In this document: piece by piece, positions 36,553 to 46,586 of the stretch
How positions within the stretch are numbered: the stretch's first letter is position 1
Layout: the number at the start of each line of letters is the position of its first letter
Assembly: GCF_001570425.1 (NCBI RefSeq)
Contig: NZ_BCSX01000027.1
Coordinates: 31,213-95,212, forward strand
Length of the DNA: 64,000 nt
Origin: Mycolicibacterium brisbanense
GTDB taxonomy: Bacteria; Actinomycetota; Actinomycetes; Mycobacteriales; Mycobacteriaceae
Reading direction: 5' to 3'
Notes under the pieces: generated by a model
The model's database searches: none
Told to the model about the DNA's origin: nothing
The model's input: the letters and a program-made list of their open reading frames with translations, nothing else
Translations under genes and position numbers: made by a program

Positions 36553-37926
36553 TCAGCGATCAACCGTGACAGCCGGCGAACCGCGTCCAGTCGAGTCGGC
36601 AGCGGAGGCCTCCTGCAAAGCGAGTTCCCGGGTTTCCGGCGCCCATTTGGCAGTGGCCACAACGCCGACTGCAAGGACAAGCACCGCGAGCAGCATTGTC
36701 TCGCGATTTCCCAAGTGACTCAGCGACAACGGGAGCAGAAATGTGCCTACCGCGGCACCGATCCGGCTCATCGCGGCCGCGAAACCCACACCGGTTGCCC
36801 GGAAATCGGTTGGGAAGAGTTCGGCTGGATACACATGGCACAGCGTTCCTGCCGCAGAGATGGCGAACGCGTACACCGCGAAGCATGCGACGATCACCGC
36901 AGCACTCGGCGCCGCGAAGATGCCTAGCGGCAACAGCGCCAGGCCCATCACGACAAACGACCACAGTGTGAATCCACGGCGCGCGAGGCGATCCATCACA
37001 ATTACGCCCACGATCCCACCGGCCAGCTGAAACAGGTTCATGATCAAGCCGCCGGTGAAACCGTCGCCTAGCCCGACCGCGGACAGGACCGTCGGCGCGA
37101 AAGTGAACAGCGCGAAGTACGGAAGTACTTGGCAGAACCAGAATACTGACGCGAAGAGCGTACGGCGCCTCCATGGTCTGGTGAATAGCACCAACAATCG
37201 CGCCGACTTATTCGAATGTGCTGCAGTATCGGGACTTTCGTCGATCACCACGTGTTCGCCGAAGTACTTGTCGAGCACGCGGCGCGCTTCGTCGGCGCGG
37301 CCGTGAGCAGCCAGCCATCGCGGTGATTCGGGCGCACCGAGGCGCAGCAGCAGAACCACGACCGCGGGAACTGCACCGCTCGCGAGCATCCAGCGCCACG
37401 AATCTTCACCGAGGACATCACGTAGGACGTACCCGATGACAAATGCCACGACGAAGCCGACAGTCCACGTGGTGTTCAACGTCGCGAGCAGCGTTCCCCG
37501 ATGCTTGCGTGGCAGAAACTCGGACAGCAGCGTGGCCCCGATCGCGTAGTCGATACCCATAGCGATCCCCAGTGCCAGGCGGATCGCAAAGAGCTGCCAC
37601 GGTTCGTCAGCGACGAGATGTAGCAACGAGCACACCACGAAGATCGTCAGATCGATGACGTACATCGTCTGGCGTCCCAATCGGTCGATGATCGGACCGA
37701 AAATCAGACTGCCGAGGAACAAGCCGATCAATGCGCCCGAACCGATCAGTCCAAGCCACATGTCGGGCAAGCCCACGTGTTGCCCGTAGATGGCGAGCGC
37801 GATGCCAACTATCCCCAAAATGTAACCGTCGCAAAATAATCCGCCCGCGGTGAATGCGGTGACACGCAGATGGAAGCGCGAAAGGGGAACGTCGTCAAGC
37901 GAAACTGCTGCTGCGTCATGGCTCAT
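36553..37926 (-). CDS. MFS transporter
   Basis: A 457-residue, 12-helix major facilitator of the same subgroup as those at 5639 and 50424: FCDGYILGIVG in helix 1, IIDRLGRQTMYVID loop and APESPRWLAAHGR. It probably imports the substrate of the downstream amine oxidase. The ATG at 37926 gives the N-terminus seen in paralogues; upstream in-frame sequence is out of line with the family. An LTTR-type site lies about 95 bp upstream. Confidence 0.9.
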   Translation of the reverse strand: MSHDAAAVSLDDVPLSRFHLRVTAFTAGGLFCDGYILGIVGIALAIYGQHVGLPDMWLGLIGSGALIGLFLGSLIFGPIIDRLGRQTMYVIDLTIFVVCSLLHLVADEPWQLFAIRLALGIAMGIDYAIGATLLSEFLPRKHRGTLLATLNTTWTVGFVVAFVIGYVLRDVLGEDSWRWMLASGAVPAVVVLLLRLGAPESPRWLAAHGRADEARRVLDKYFGEHVVIDESPDTAAHSNKSARLLVLFTRPWRRRTLFASVFWFCQVLPYFALFTFAPTVLSAVGLGDGFTGGLIMNLFQLAGGIVGVIVMDRLARRGFTLWSFVVMGLALLPLGIFAAPSAAVIVACFAVYAFAISAAGTLCHVYPAELFPTDFRATGVGFAAAMSRIGAAVGTFLLPLSLSHLGNRETMLLAVLVLAVGVVATAKWAPETRELALQEASAADSTGRGSPAVTVDR

Positions 37927-38019
37927 GTTTTCTCCCACGATCGGGCACGGTGCCCTTGGTGGAGAACATTGAAGCCCGGTACGGCGACTATCGTCCAATA
38001 CCTGTTTCCCGCTGCAGCG

Positions 38020-38034
38020 ATATGTTTGGCATAT
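38020..38034. promoter_or_regulatory. LysR-type box ATATG-N5-CATAT
   Basis: Perfect inverted repeat containing the LysR T-N11-A pattern (T38021 to A38033), about 95 bp upstream of the MFS start and just past the lysR stop. A likely activator site for the MFS-oxidase pair. Confidence 0.6.
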
Positions 38035-38048
38035 AGCTCGCCGCCCGG

Positions 38049-38942
38049 TCAGCAGGATGTGGATTCGGTGGCCAACCGCTTCAGAGCATCGAAGTAGGGT
38101 GACGGACGGTTGGTTGCCTGGGCCAGACACAGCGTCGTCGTGGGCGCCGGTGGCTGCAGGCTGCGGTAGACCGTTCCGGGAAGTGTCAGATGGGAAACGC
38201 AGGACGGTACGATGCCGAATCCCATTCCGCAGGCGACCAGACCGAGCAGGACTTGGTCGTCGTCCGGCTCGAAGACGACGCGGGGGCTGAACCCGGCTGC
38301 AGTACACGCGCTGGTCACCGCGTCGGTGTAATCGGGGTTGCGGCGCCGTGGCAGCAGCAACAGGTCCTGACCCGCCAACTCCGATATCGCCACTTGATCC
38401 TTCGCGGCAAGCGGATGATCGACCGGGAGAACAACGACGAAGGGCTGGACCTCGATCGGATGGAGCTGCAGCCCTTCGATCCGTCTGTCCCCCGCCGTCC
38501 TGAGCACGCCGATGTCCAGGTCACCACGCCGGATTCGGTGTGTCTGGTCGGCGGGATCCACCGATTCGATCAGCAGTGCGACACCAGGGAACTCCGCCCT
38601 GAACCTGGGCACGATCTTCGGCAGAAGCTCGGAGAATCCCGAGGTCACGCTAGCGAGTCGCAGGGGCCTGGCAATCGAATCCATCGCCGCCCCCGCAGCG
38701 ATCCGTTGCATATCCCGCGCTCCGGCGAGGATGCGTCGAGCTTCGCCCAACAGCACCCGCCCGGTGTCGGTGAGGATCACCCGACGCGGCGTGCGTTCGA
38801 ACAACTGCACACCCAGTTCGCTCTCCAACTGCGAAATCTGCTGGCTGAGTGGCGGTTGCGAGATGTGCAGCACCTTGGCCGCCTGCGTGAAACTCAGCTC
38901 CTCTGCAACGGCGACAAAATAACGCAGATGGCGGAGCTCCAT
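38049..38942 (-). CDS. LysR-family regulator
   Basis: A 297-residue LTTR with winged helix FVAVAEELSFTQAAKVLHIS and QPPLSQQISQLESELGVQLFER in the first 60 residues, then a two-lobe effector domain (about 90-297). It lies upstream of, and on the same strand as, the MFS-oxidase pair. Its ATG is only 5 bp after the hspR stop, so read-through from the heat-shock operon may contribute to expression. Effector unknown, perhaps an N-methylated amino acid. Confidence 0.92.
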   Translation of the reverse strand: MELRHLRYFVAVAEELSFTQAAKVLHISQPPLSQQISQLESELGVQLFERTPRRVILTDTGRVLLGEARRILAGARDMQRIAAGAAMDSIARPLRLASVTSGFSELLPKIVPRFRAEFPGVALLIESVDPADQTHRIRRGDLDIGVLRTAGDRRIEGLQLHPIEVQPFVVVLPVDHPLAAKDQVAISELAGQDLLLLPRRRNPDYTDAVTSACTAAGFSPRVVFEPDDDQVLLGLVACGMGFGIVPSCVSHLTLPGTVYRSLQPPAPTTTLCLAQATNRPSPYFDALKRLATESTSC

Positions 38943-38947
38943 AGCAG

Positions 38948-39325
38948 CTAGCGGGCACCCCGCCGGGGCTGCCAGACCACCACGGCCTTGGAGGTCATCC
39001 CGACATCGTGGCGGGAGCCTGCACTGAGCTGTTCTACCTGCTGGGTCAGCTCGGAAACCCGGGCGCGCAGAGCATCGACCTGATTGGTCAGTTCGATGAT
39101 GCGCTTGATGCCGGCGAGGTTGACGCCTTCGTCCTGCGACAGGCGCTGCACCTCGCGCAGCAGATCGACGTCACGCTCCGAATACCGCCGTCCCCCACCG
39201 GAAGTGCGTTGCGGGGTGACCAGGCCGAGCCGGTCGTACGTACGCAGGGTCTGCGCATGCATACCGGCCAGCTCGGCTGCCACCGAGATCAGAAACGTGC
39301 GTGCTTCCTCTTTACGCTTGCTCAT
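38948..39325 (-). CDS. hspR: Heat-shock repressor HspR
   Basis: A 125-residue MerR-family repressor: FLISVAAELAGMHAQTLRTYDRLGLV (helix-turn-helix), GGGRRYSERDVDLL (wing) and a coiled coil (about 70-95) with a basic tail ending RRGAR. HspR binds HAIR elements with DnaK as co-repressor; sites are present before dnaK and clpB here. ATG 39325 chosen because the family begins just before the helix-turn-helix; the longer frame reads into the dnaJ-hspR gap. Last gene of the dnaK operon. Confidence 0.95.
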   Translation of the reverse strand: MSKRKEEARTFLISVAAELAGMHAQTLRTYDRLGLVTPQRTSGGGRRYSERDVDLLREVQRLSQDEGVNLAGIKRIIELTNQVDALRARVSELTQQVEQLSAGSRHDVGMTSKAVVVWQPRRGAR

Positions 39326-39353
39326 AGCAGTCGATTCCTCGCGCGAGCGCTCG

Positions 39354-40532
39354 TCATACGTTCCCTGCCCATCCGGCCCGCGGATCAAATCCGCTGGCCC
39401 GCTCGGCTTTCGCGTATGCCTCCAGCGCCTCGGCCGCCTCACCTTCGAGGTTCGGCGGTACCGCCACCTTCACGGTGACCAGCAGGTCGCCATGACCACC
39501 GGAGCGCTTGGGCACTCCGCGCCCACGAACCCGCAGAATCCGGCCGTCGGATGTGCCCTTGGGCACCCGCACGCCGACCTTGCCGTCCAGCGTCGGCACC
39601 GAAAGTGTTGTGCCGAGCGCCAATTCGTGGAAACTGACTGGGACCGCGACGGTCAGGTCGTCGCCGTCACGGCCGAACACCTTGTCCGGGCGCACATGCA
39701 CGGTGACATAGAGGTCACCGGATGGTGCGCCCCGCAACCCGGCTTCACCCTGCCCGGCCAGCCGGATCCGCTGCCCGTCCTCTACGCCGGGAGGGATCCG
39801 GACGTTGATGGTGCGGGTGCGGGTGGTGACGCCGGTGCCCTTGCACTCGTCACATGGGTGCTCGATGATCGAGCCGCTGCCCCGGCATTCGGTGCACGGC
39901 TCGGAGAATCCGAACGCGCCCTGGTTGCGGTTGACCACACCGGAACCGTTGCAGTTCGGGCACACCTTCGGGCTGGTCCCCGGCCGCGCACCGCTGCCGT
40001 GGCAGTTGGTGCACGGCGCCGGGCTGGTCAGCCGCAGTGGCATGGCCACGCCCTTGGTGGCCTCCAGGAAGGACAGTTCGGTCTCGGTCTCCAGGTCGTT
40101 ACCCCGCCGGGGCCGGCTCGGGCGCGGTTGCGCACCGCGCCCGAACAGCCCGCCGAAGAGGTCACCGATGTTCGCGCCGCCGCTCTGACCGGCCGCGTCG
40201 AACAGGTCGCCGAGATTGAATTCGGCTCCGTCAGAACCGAATCCGCCGCTGAAGCCGCCACCGCTGCCGCCGTTGAACCGGCGACCGAAGCCGCCCCCGG
40301 CGAACAACCTCCGGGTTTCGTCATACTCCTTGCGCTTCGCGGGGTCCGACAGGACGCTGTTGGCCTCGGATACCGCCTTGAACCGCTCCGCGGCTCCCGC
40401 ATCGGGATTCCGGTCGGGATGCAGTTCGGAGGCCAGTTTCCGGTAGGCCTTCTTGATCTCGTCGGCGCTGGCGTCAGAGGAGACGCCAAGCTCCTTATAG
40501 AAGTCCTTCTCGACCCATTCGCGCTGGGCCAT
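39354..40532 (-). CDS. dnaJ: Co-chaperone DnaJ (type I)
   Basis: A 392-residue DnaJ. J-domain with LHPDRNPD (HPD), a Gly/Phe-rich linker (FGRRFNGGSGGGFSGGFG), four CxxCxGxG zinc repeats (CTNCHGSG, CPNCNGSG, CTECRGSG, CDECKGTG), then the two C-terminal substrate-binding beta domains. It recruits clients to DnaK and stimulates its ATPase. ATG with AGGAGGTGGCG before it, 37 bp downstream of grpE. This is the DnaJ1 type, coupled to dnaK. Confidence 0.97.
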   Translation of the reverse strand: MAQREWVEKDFYKELGVSSDASADEIKKAYRKLASELHPDRNPDAGAAERFKAVSEANSVLSDPAKRKEYDETRRLFAGGGFGRRFNGGSGGGFSGGFGSDGAEFNLGDLFDAAGQSGGANIGDLFGGLFGRGAQPRPSRPRRGNDLETETELSFLEATKGVAMPLRLTSPAPCTNCHGSGARPGTSPKVCPNCNGSGVVNRNQGAFGFSEPCTECRGSGSIIEHPCDECKGTGVTTRTRTINVRIPPGVEDGQRIRLAGQGEAGLRGAPSGDLYVTVHVRPDKVFGRDGDDLTVAVPVSFHELALGTTLSVPTLDGKVGVRVPKGTSDGRILRVRGRGVPKRSGGHGDLLVTVKVAVPPNLEGEAAEALEAYAKAERASGFDPRAGWAGNV

Positions 40533-40569
40533 ACTGCGCCACCTCCTTACCTCGTCTCTCTAGTTGGTC

Positions 40570-41195
40570 TTATTTGTCTGATTCTGGGGCCTGCGGACCG
40601 GCTGCGTCCGGGTTATCGGCAGCGCCGGCCGCCGACGCGGCGTCGGGCACGGTGTCGACGACACCGACCATGGCGTGCCGCACCACCTGATCACCGACCT
40701 TGTAGCCGCGGCGCATCACCGTTCCGACCACCGGATGGGTGCCGTCGCCCTCGTGCTGCACGGCCTCGTGCAGTGACGGGTCGAACTCGTCGCCCTCCTG
40801 GCCGAACGCGGAAAGTCCAAGCCCTTCAAGGGCGCCGACGAGCTTGTCGGCGACGGACTTCAGCGGACCGGATTCCAGGTCGCCGTGGCTGCGGGCCCGT
40901 TCCAGGTCGTCGAGCACACCCAGCAACTGGGTGACGACGCCGGCCTTGCTCCGCTCGGCGATCAGCTGTTGGTCCCGCAGCGCGCGCTTGCGGTAGTTGT
41001 CGTACTCCGCCTTGACCCGCTGCAGCATGCTCTTGAGCTCGGCGACCTCGTCGCTATCGCCTGCCGACTCCGGTGCTGCGGCCGCGGCCGGCGCCGCCCC
41101 TGCCGGGGTCGGCGCCGCCTCACGAACCTCACCAGTGTTGGGATCGATGCGCCGTTTGTCGGTGATGGTCACCGGCTCGTGCGAATCGTTCTCGC

Positions 41196-41199
<4 letters not shown>
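40570..41199 (-). CDS. grpE: Nucleotide exchange factor GrpE
   Basis: A 209-residue GrpE: variable acidic/Ala-Pro N-terminus (1-55), a coiled coil (AELKSMLQRVKAEYDNYRKR), and the C-terminal beta domain (HPVVGTVMRRGYKVGDQVVR). It exchanges ADP for ATP on DnaK. The GTG start overlaps the dnaK stop (GTGA). A disordered Ala/Pro/Asp tail follows the fold, as in other mycobacteria. Confidence 0.96.
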
Positions 41200-43052
<1,853 letters not shown>

Positions 43053-43071
43053 AGTGTTGCCTCCTGTTAGA

Positions 43072-43102
43072 CATATAGGGGTCTGAGCGGACTGCGCTCA
43101 AG
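43072..43102 (-). promoter_or_regulatory. dnaK promoter with proximal HAIR-like element
   Basis: On the minus strand TTGAGC and TATATG are 18 bp apart, and the first hexamer is part of a HAIR-like repeat GCTTGAGC...GCTCAGA spanning 43082-43102 on the plus strand (TCTGAGC-N7-GCTCAAG). HspR bound here would cover the -35 region. One half-site is degenerate. Confidence 0.6.
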
Positions 43103-43136
43103 CTTGCTCTGGTCGACCATCGGTTGTCAACCCAAA

Positions 43137-43157
43137 CTTGAGCCTGATTCACTCAAC
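43137..43157. promoter_or_regulatory. Distal HAIR element (HspR operator) of dnaK
   Basis: CTTGAGC-N7-ACTCAAC, two mismatches to CTTGAGT-N7-ACTCAAG and with exact spacing. It lies 85 bp upstream of the dnaK start. Confidence 0.85.
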
Positions 43158-43276
43158 TTGTTGTCGAACGGGTCAACGGGGGTTTTCTCGGATTTGTTCC
43201 CCACCGCGAGATTTTTTTCGGAGAATGCCGAACGGCCTGCTCAGAGGTTCACCGTGACGGCGGCACGGCCCCGCGG

Positions 43277-43573
43277 CTATCCGAGCACTTCCCGCTCGTT
43301 GGCACCTGACATGCGGGAGTCGCGGGAGTTGGTCACGCTCTGCGCGAACTGGTCCATCGCCTGCATGTTGGCGATCTCCGAGAGGGTCTCCCTCTCGTGG
43401 TGGTGCCGCTTGTTCTTGTTGCGGTAGCGCGAGTACTGGTACATGAAGAACGCCGGTCCGGTGAGCAGGAAGAGGAAAGGGATCCACTCGCTGCCGCCCG
43501 ACGATGAGGACGACGAGTGATGATGGCTCGACGCGACGATGTCGACAGCCATCGACAACATGGAGATGTCCAC
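43277..43573 (-). CDS. Small membrane protein of the SPFH/zinc-ribbon module
   Basis: 98 residues with His/Ser-rich stretch SSHHHSSSSSSGG (16-28), one membrane helix (WIPFLFLLTGPAFFMYQY) and a charged helical tail. No known catalytic motif. It is the third gene of a run with the SPFH and zinc-ribbon genes, 9 bp downstream, so it likely works with them at the membrane. It may stand for the short membrane partner (YdjH-like) of the Bacillus ydjGHI operon, but the similarity is weak. Confidence 0.7.
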   Translation of the reverse strand: MDISMLSMAVDIVASSHHHSSSSSSGGSEWIPFLFLLTGPAFFMYQYSRYRNKNKRHHHERETLSEIANMQAMDQFAQSVTNSRDSRMSGANEREVLG

Positions 43574-43582
43574 CTGTGCCCC

Positions 43583-45037
43583 CTACCTCCAGAACACCAG
43601 CGCCGAGAGGAATGTCCCTGCCAGCCCGAACAATTCGGCCACGCCGGAGGCGACCCACAACCGGGTGGTGTTGATCGGCACCGAGCCCATGGTCTCGCCG
43701 GTGCGTCCGTTCACGGCGATGTAGTGCAGCAGCTCTTTCCCGCTGCTCTTGCGCTCGTAGTAGCTGTAGAGCCACACCGGGAGGTAGGCCGACACCCACC
43801 GCTCGCCATGGACATCGATGCGCTGCTGGTCCCACCGCACGCCGCGGTCGTAGAAGTCCAGGGTCTCCGCGGCGCGGTACCTGCCGATGTCCTGGGCCTG
43901 CAGGCGCGCGGGCTCGAACATGGCGTCGATGTCGAGATCGCGCCGCTGCGAGGTGAATCCCGAGAGGTAGTTGGGGTCGTAGCGCACGGCGTTCTTGGTG
44001 TCGAACGGCATGATCGAGTTGATGATGTTGTTGGTGTTGCGATCAGTGTGGAAGTCGCGTTTGTCGGCGGCCGATTCGATCGTGAGGTCGTCGACGTAGA
44101 GGTCGAACTTGCGGGCCACGCGATAGGCGTCGAAGTCGTAACGGGTCTCCGACCTGTCGTCGTCGATCCGCACGGTGTAGCTGCGAGTGGTGTGCTCGCC
44201 GAAGCCCACGAACTCGACCGAGCTGTTGAAGTCGATGATCAAGTAGGGCAGATAGACGCCCATGACGTTCTCGGGCGCGAACTCCGCTGTGAACCGCCGG
44301 TTGGCGAAAAACTTTCGGGCCGAGACGAATTCAGAGATACGAGCGACGGCCTCGGCTTTGGGCAACGAGAACGGCAGCACCACATCGGGTACGGCGCCGT
44401 TCTGGATCTGCTCATTGACCGAAAGCTTGTTGCGGCACCAGTGACAGCGCGCCTGCACGGCATGGGCCGTGTCGATCGACACCTCGGCGCCGCACGCACT
44501 GCATTTGAAGCTCACGACCTGGTCGACGCCCGGCACGATGTTGCCCGCCGCTGAACCGACCTGGCGGCCACGCAGTTCCCTGATCGGTGAGTTGAGATTG
44601 AACAGCTCTGCGGCGTTCTTCTCGCTCCACGCGAATCGGCAGAACCGGCACACCAGTTGGCTGCCCTTGATGTCGAAGCCGATGTCGGTGGCTCCGCAGC
44701 GCGGGCACTTGTTGAGTCCGTCGGCCCGGTCCGTCGACGTCTGGATGACCTGCGGCCCGTCGTGCTGGTCGTAAGTGACCACGGGTGCTTCGCCGGGGCC
44801 GTAGCCCGCGTTGCGCTCGGCCTCGCGCGCCCGGTTCACGTCGTCCCATGTGGCGTTGGTGAATTCGCCGGGCGGCGTCACCTCGACGGCCCGGTCGCGC
44901 GGGATCACCCCGCCCGGCTGCGCGTATCCATATGGCTGCGACGGCGGAGCCTGCTGCGGCCATTGATTCGGCGGGGGCTGGCCGTTGTCCGGCGGATAGC
45001 CGCCAGACCGGTCACCCCGGTTGTAAGGGCCGGACAT
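43583..45037 (-). CDS. Zinc-ribbon membrane-associated protein (YdjG-like)
   Basis: 484 residues. N-terminal Pro/Gln/Gly-rich tail (1-55), then two zinc ribbons: CPRCGATDIG...CRFC (about 111-134) and CSACGAEVS...CHWC (about 177-202), a long beta-rich domain (210-430) and a C-terminal hydrophobic segment (VASGVAELFGLAGTFLSALVFW). Often labelled TFIIB-type zinc ribbon protein. Encoded 3 bp after the SPFH gene. In Bacillus, similar ribbon proteins and SPFH partners recruit PspA in membrane stress; a like role is inferred. Confidence 0.8.
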   Translation of the reverse strand: MSGPYNRGDRSGGYPPDNGQPPPNQWPQQAPPSQPYGYAQPGGVIPRDRAVEVTPPGEFTNATWDDVNRAREAERNAGYGPGEAPVVTYDQHDGPQVIQTSTDRADGLNKCPRCGATDIGFDIKGSQLVCRFCRFAWSEKNAAELFNLNSPIRELRGRQVGSAAGNIVPGVDQVVSFKCSACGAEVSIDTAHAVQARCHWCRNKLSVNEQIQNGAVPDVVLPFSLPKAEAVARISEFVSARKFFANRRFTAEFAPENVMGVYLPYLIIDFNSSVEFVGFGEHTTRSYTVRIDDDRSETRYDFDAYRVARKFDLYVDDLTIESAADKRDFHTDRNTNNIINSIMPFDTKNAVRYDPNYLSGFTSQRRDLDIDAMFEPARLQAQDIGRYRAAETLDFYDRGVRWDQQRIDVHGERWVSAYLPVWLYSYYERKSSGKELLHYIAVNGRTGETMGSVPINTTRLWVASGVAELFGLAGTFLSALVFWR

Positions 45038-45040
45038 GGC

Positions 45041-46369
45041 CTACAGCCCGAGCGCTTTGGCCTTGGCGGCGTCGTAGTCGGCCTGCGTGATGAGGCCCTG
45101 ATCGAGCATGCTCTTGTACTGCGCGAGTTTCGCGACCGGATCGTCGCCGGCGGGTGCCTGCTGCGGTGGGTTCTGCGGAGGGGGCCCCTGCTGTTGGTAG
45201 CCCTGCTGTGGGTACTGCTGTTGATAGCCCTGCTGCGGGTACCCCTGCTGGCCCTGTTGCGGATAACCCTGTTGCGGATAACCCTGCTGTTGATATCCCT
45301 GCTGCGGCGGGGGCACCTGCTGATACGGCGCAGGCCCGGGAGGCTGTTGCAGGCCGCCCATCGCGCCGCCTGCGGCGTTCATCCCCATGCCCATCATCGC
45401 GATTCCCGCAGCGCCGCCACCGTTTTCGCCTGCGGCCTGCATGCCGCGGGCGACCGACTGCTGCAGGAACGAGTTGCCGCGAGAACCGCTCAGGGCATCG
45501 GCCTTCTTGACGTCCGACAGCAGCCGGCGGGTGTCCTCGTCGTACTCGATCGAGGCGATCGCAACGTTGACGATCGTGATACCGCGCCCGCTGGTCCACC
45601 GGTAGGCACTGTCGACGGCGGCCGAGAGCGACTGAGCGAAACCGATCGAGTCGCCCTGGATGCGCGCCATCCGATTGCCCTTGCTCGGGTCGTTCGTATA
45701 GTGCGAGAACGCCGGCGCGAGCGACGACACCACCTCGTTGAAGAGTTGCGTGGCCGCGTCATTGTCGAAGTCGGTGAAATCGAAAACCTGACCACCCGCC
45801 TGCAGGTACGTCAGCGGCACGAACTGGGTGGCGAACAGCACCGGGTCGATGATGCGCATGGTGTATGTGCCACGGGTGATGGCACCTACCTGAGCACCGA
45901 GATATGCGTCGTCCCAATAGATCTCCGACTGCGTGCCGAAGCGATTGTTGGGCAGCTCGCGCAGGTTCACGTAGAACACGAGCTGCTGGCTGCCCGGCTG
46001 ACCGCCGAATTTGAAGCGCTCGAACGATTGCGTGACGAGCGGGCTCACGATCCCGTTTCCGGCGAAGATCGACTGCGAGTTGATGTCATCGGAACGCCAC
46101 TCGTAGCCGCCCGGCTGGGCGATGAAGCCCGTGATCTTGCCGTCCTGGAACGTCAACAGGCCCGTGCCCTCGGGAACGACGATCTTCGACCCGTTGCTGA
46201 TGATGTTCTGCGACCCACGCGTATTGGAGCCACGGCCGGCGTTCTGTCCGACCGGAACTCCGGGGAAGATCGCCGCGGTCGGAGCGACCTGCGGCGGCAC
46301 GACGAAGTCTTTCCACTGGTCAGCGAGCGTCCCGCCGAACGCGCCTGCGAAAGCCTGAATGAATCCCAC
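45041..46369 (-). CDS. SPFH-domain protein with Q/G/Y/P repeats and SHOCT-like tail
   Basis: 442 residues. An SPFH (stomatin/flotillin-like) domain occupies about 30-300, of the group often named 'virion core protein' or YdjI-like. Next is a Gly/Met/Ala stretch, a low-complexity region of GYPQQGYQQQ repeats (about 345-405), and a C-terminal SHOCT-like helix pair, DDPVAKLAQYKSMLDQGLIT then QADYDAAKAKALGL. SHOCT segments mediate oligomerisation. First gene of the three-gene module. No prophage genes are nearby, so the viral label is misleading. Confidence 0.85.
   Translation of the reverse strand: MGFIQAFAGAFGGTLADQWKDFVVPPQVAPTAAIFPGVPVGQNAGRGSNTRGSQNIISNGSKIVVPEGTGLLTFQDGKITGFIAQPGGYEWRSDDINSQSIFAGNGIVSPLVTQSFERFKFGGQPGSQQLVFYVNLRELPNNRFGTQSEIYWDDAYLGAQVGAITRGTYTMRIIDPVLFATQFVPLTYLQAGGQVFDFTDFDNDAATQLFNEVVSSLAPAFSHYTNDPSKGNRMARIQGDSIGFAQSLSAAVDSAYRWTSGRGITIVNVAIASIEYDEDTRRLLSDVKKADALSGSRGNSFLQQSVARGMQAAGENGGGAAGIAMMGMGMNAAGGAMGGLQQPPGPAPYQQVPPPQQGYQQQGYPQQGYPQQGQQGYPQQGYQQQYPQQGYQQQGPPPQNPPQQAPAGDDPVAKLAQYKSMLDQGLITQADYDAAKAKALGL
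45180..45310 (-). repeat. Short tandem repeats coding GYPQQ/GYQQQ
   Basis: On the plus strand, units of about 15 bases such as CCCTGCTGCGGGTA recur eight to nine times inside the SPFH gene and encode Gly-Tyr-Pro/Gln-Gln-Gln. Copy number could vary among strains. Confidence 0.7.
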
Positions 46370-46586
46370 GGTTGGCGCTCCTTAGACCTCGCAGCGATCC
46401 GACAGCGGGAGCCGTCAATCGCCTCGACGGAGAGGGCATTTGCCCTTGGTTGGCAGCCACAGCGTACCCGCGCAAACCCTTCGGACAGGGCGGTCTACAG
46501 GGCACACCCGTTGCCCTGCGGGGCACATTCTTCGCCGGTGCTCGTGATCGGCGACAGCATTCGGGTACACGCGCGGCGCGCGCAGG

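Noticed and set aside
43173..43835. 220-codon minus-strand frame across the small membrane protein gene
   Set aside because: It is out of frame with the two real genes it overlaps, which have consistent spacing and membrane or domain features.
43583..46369. Prophage remnant suggested by the 'virion core protein' family name
   Set aside because: No integrase, capsid, tail or lysis gene is nearby; the SPFH/zinc-ribbon pair is a cellular membrane module.
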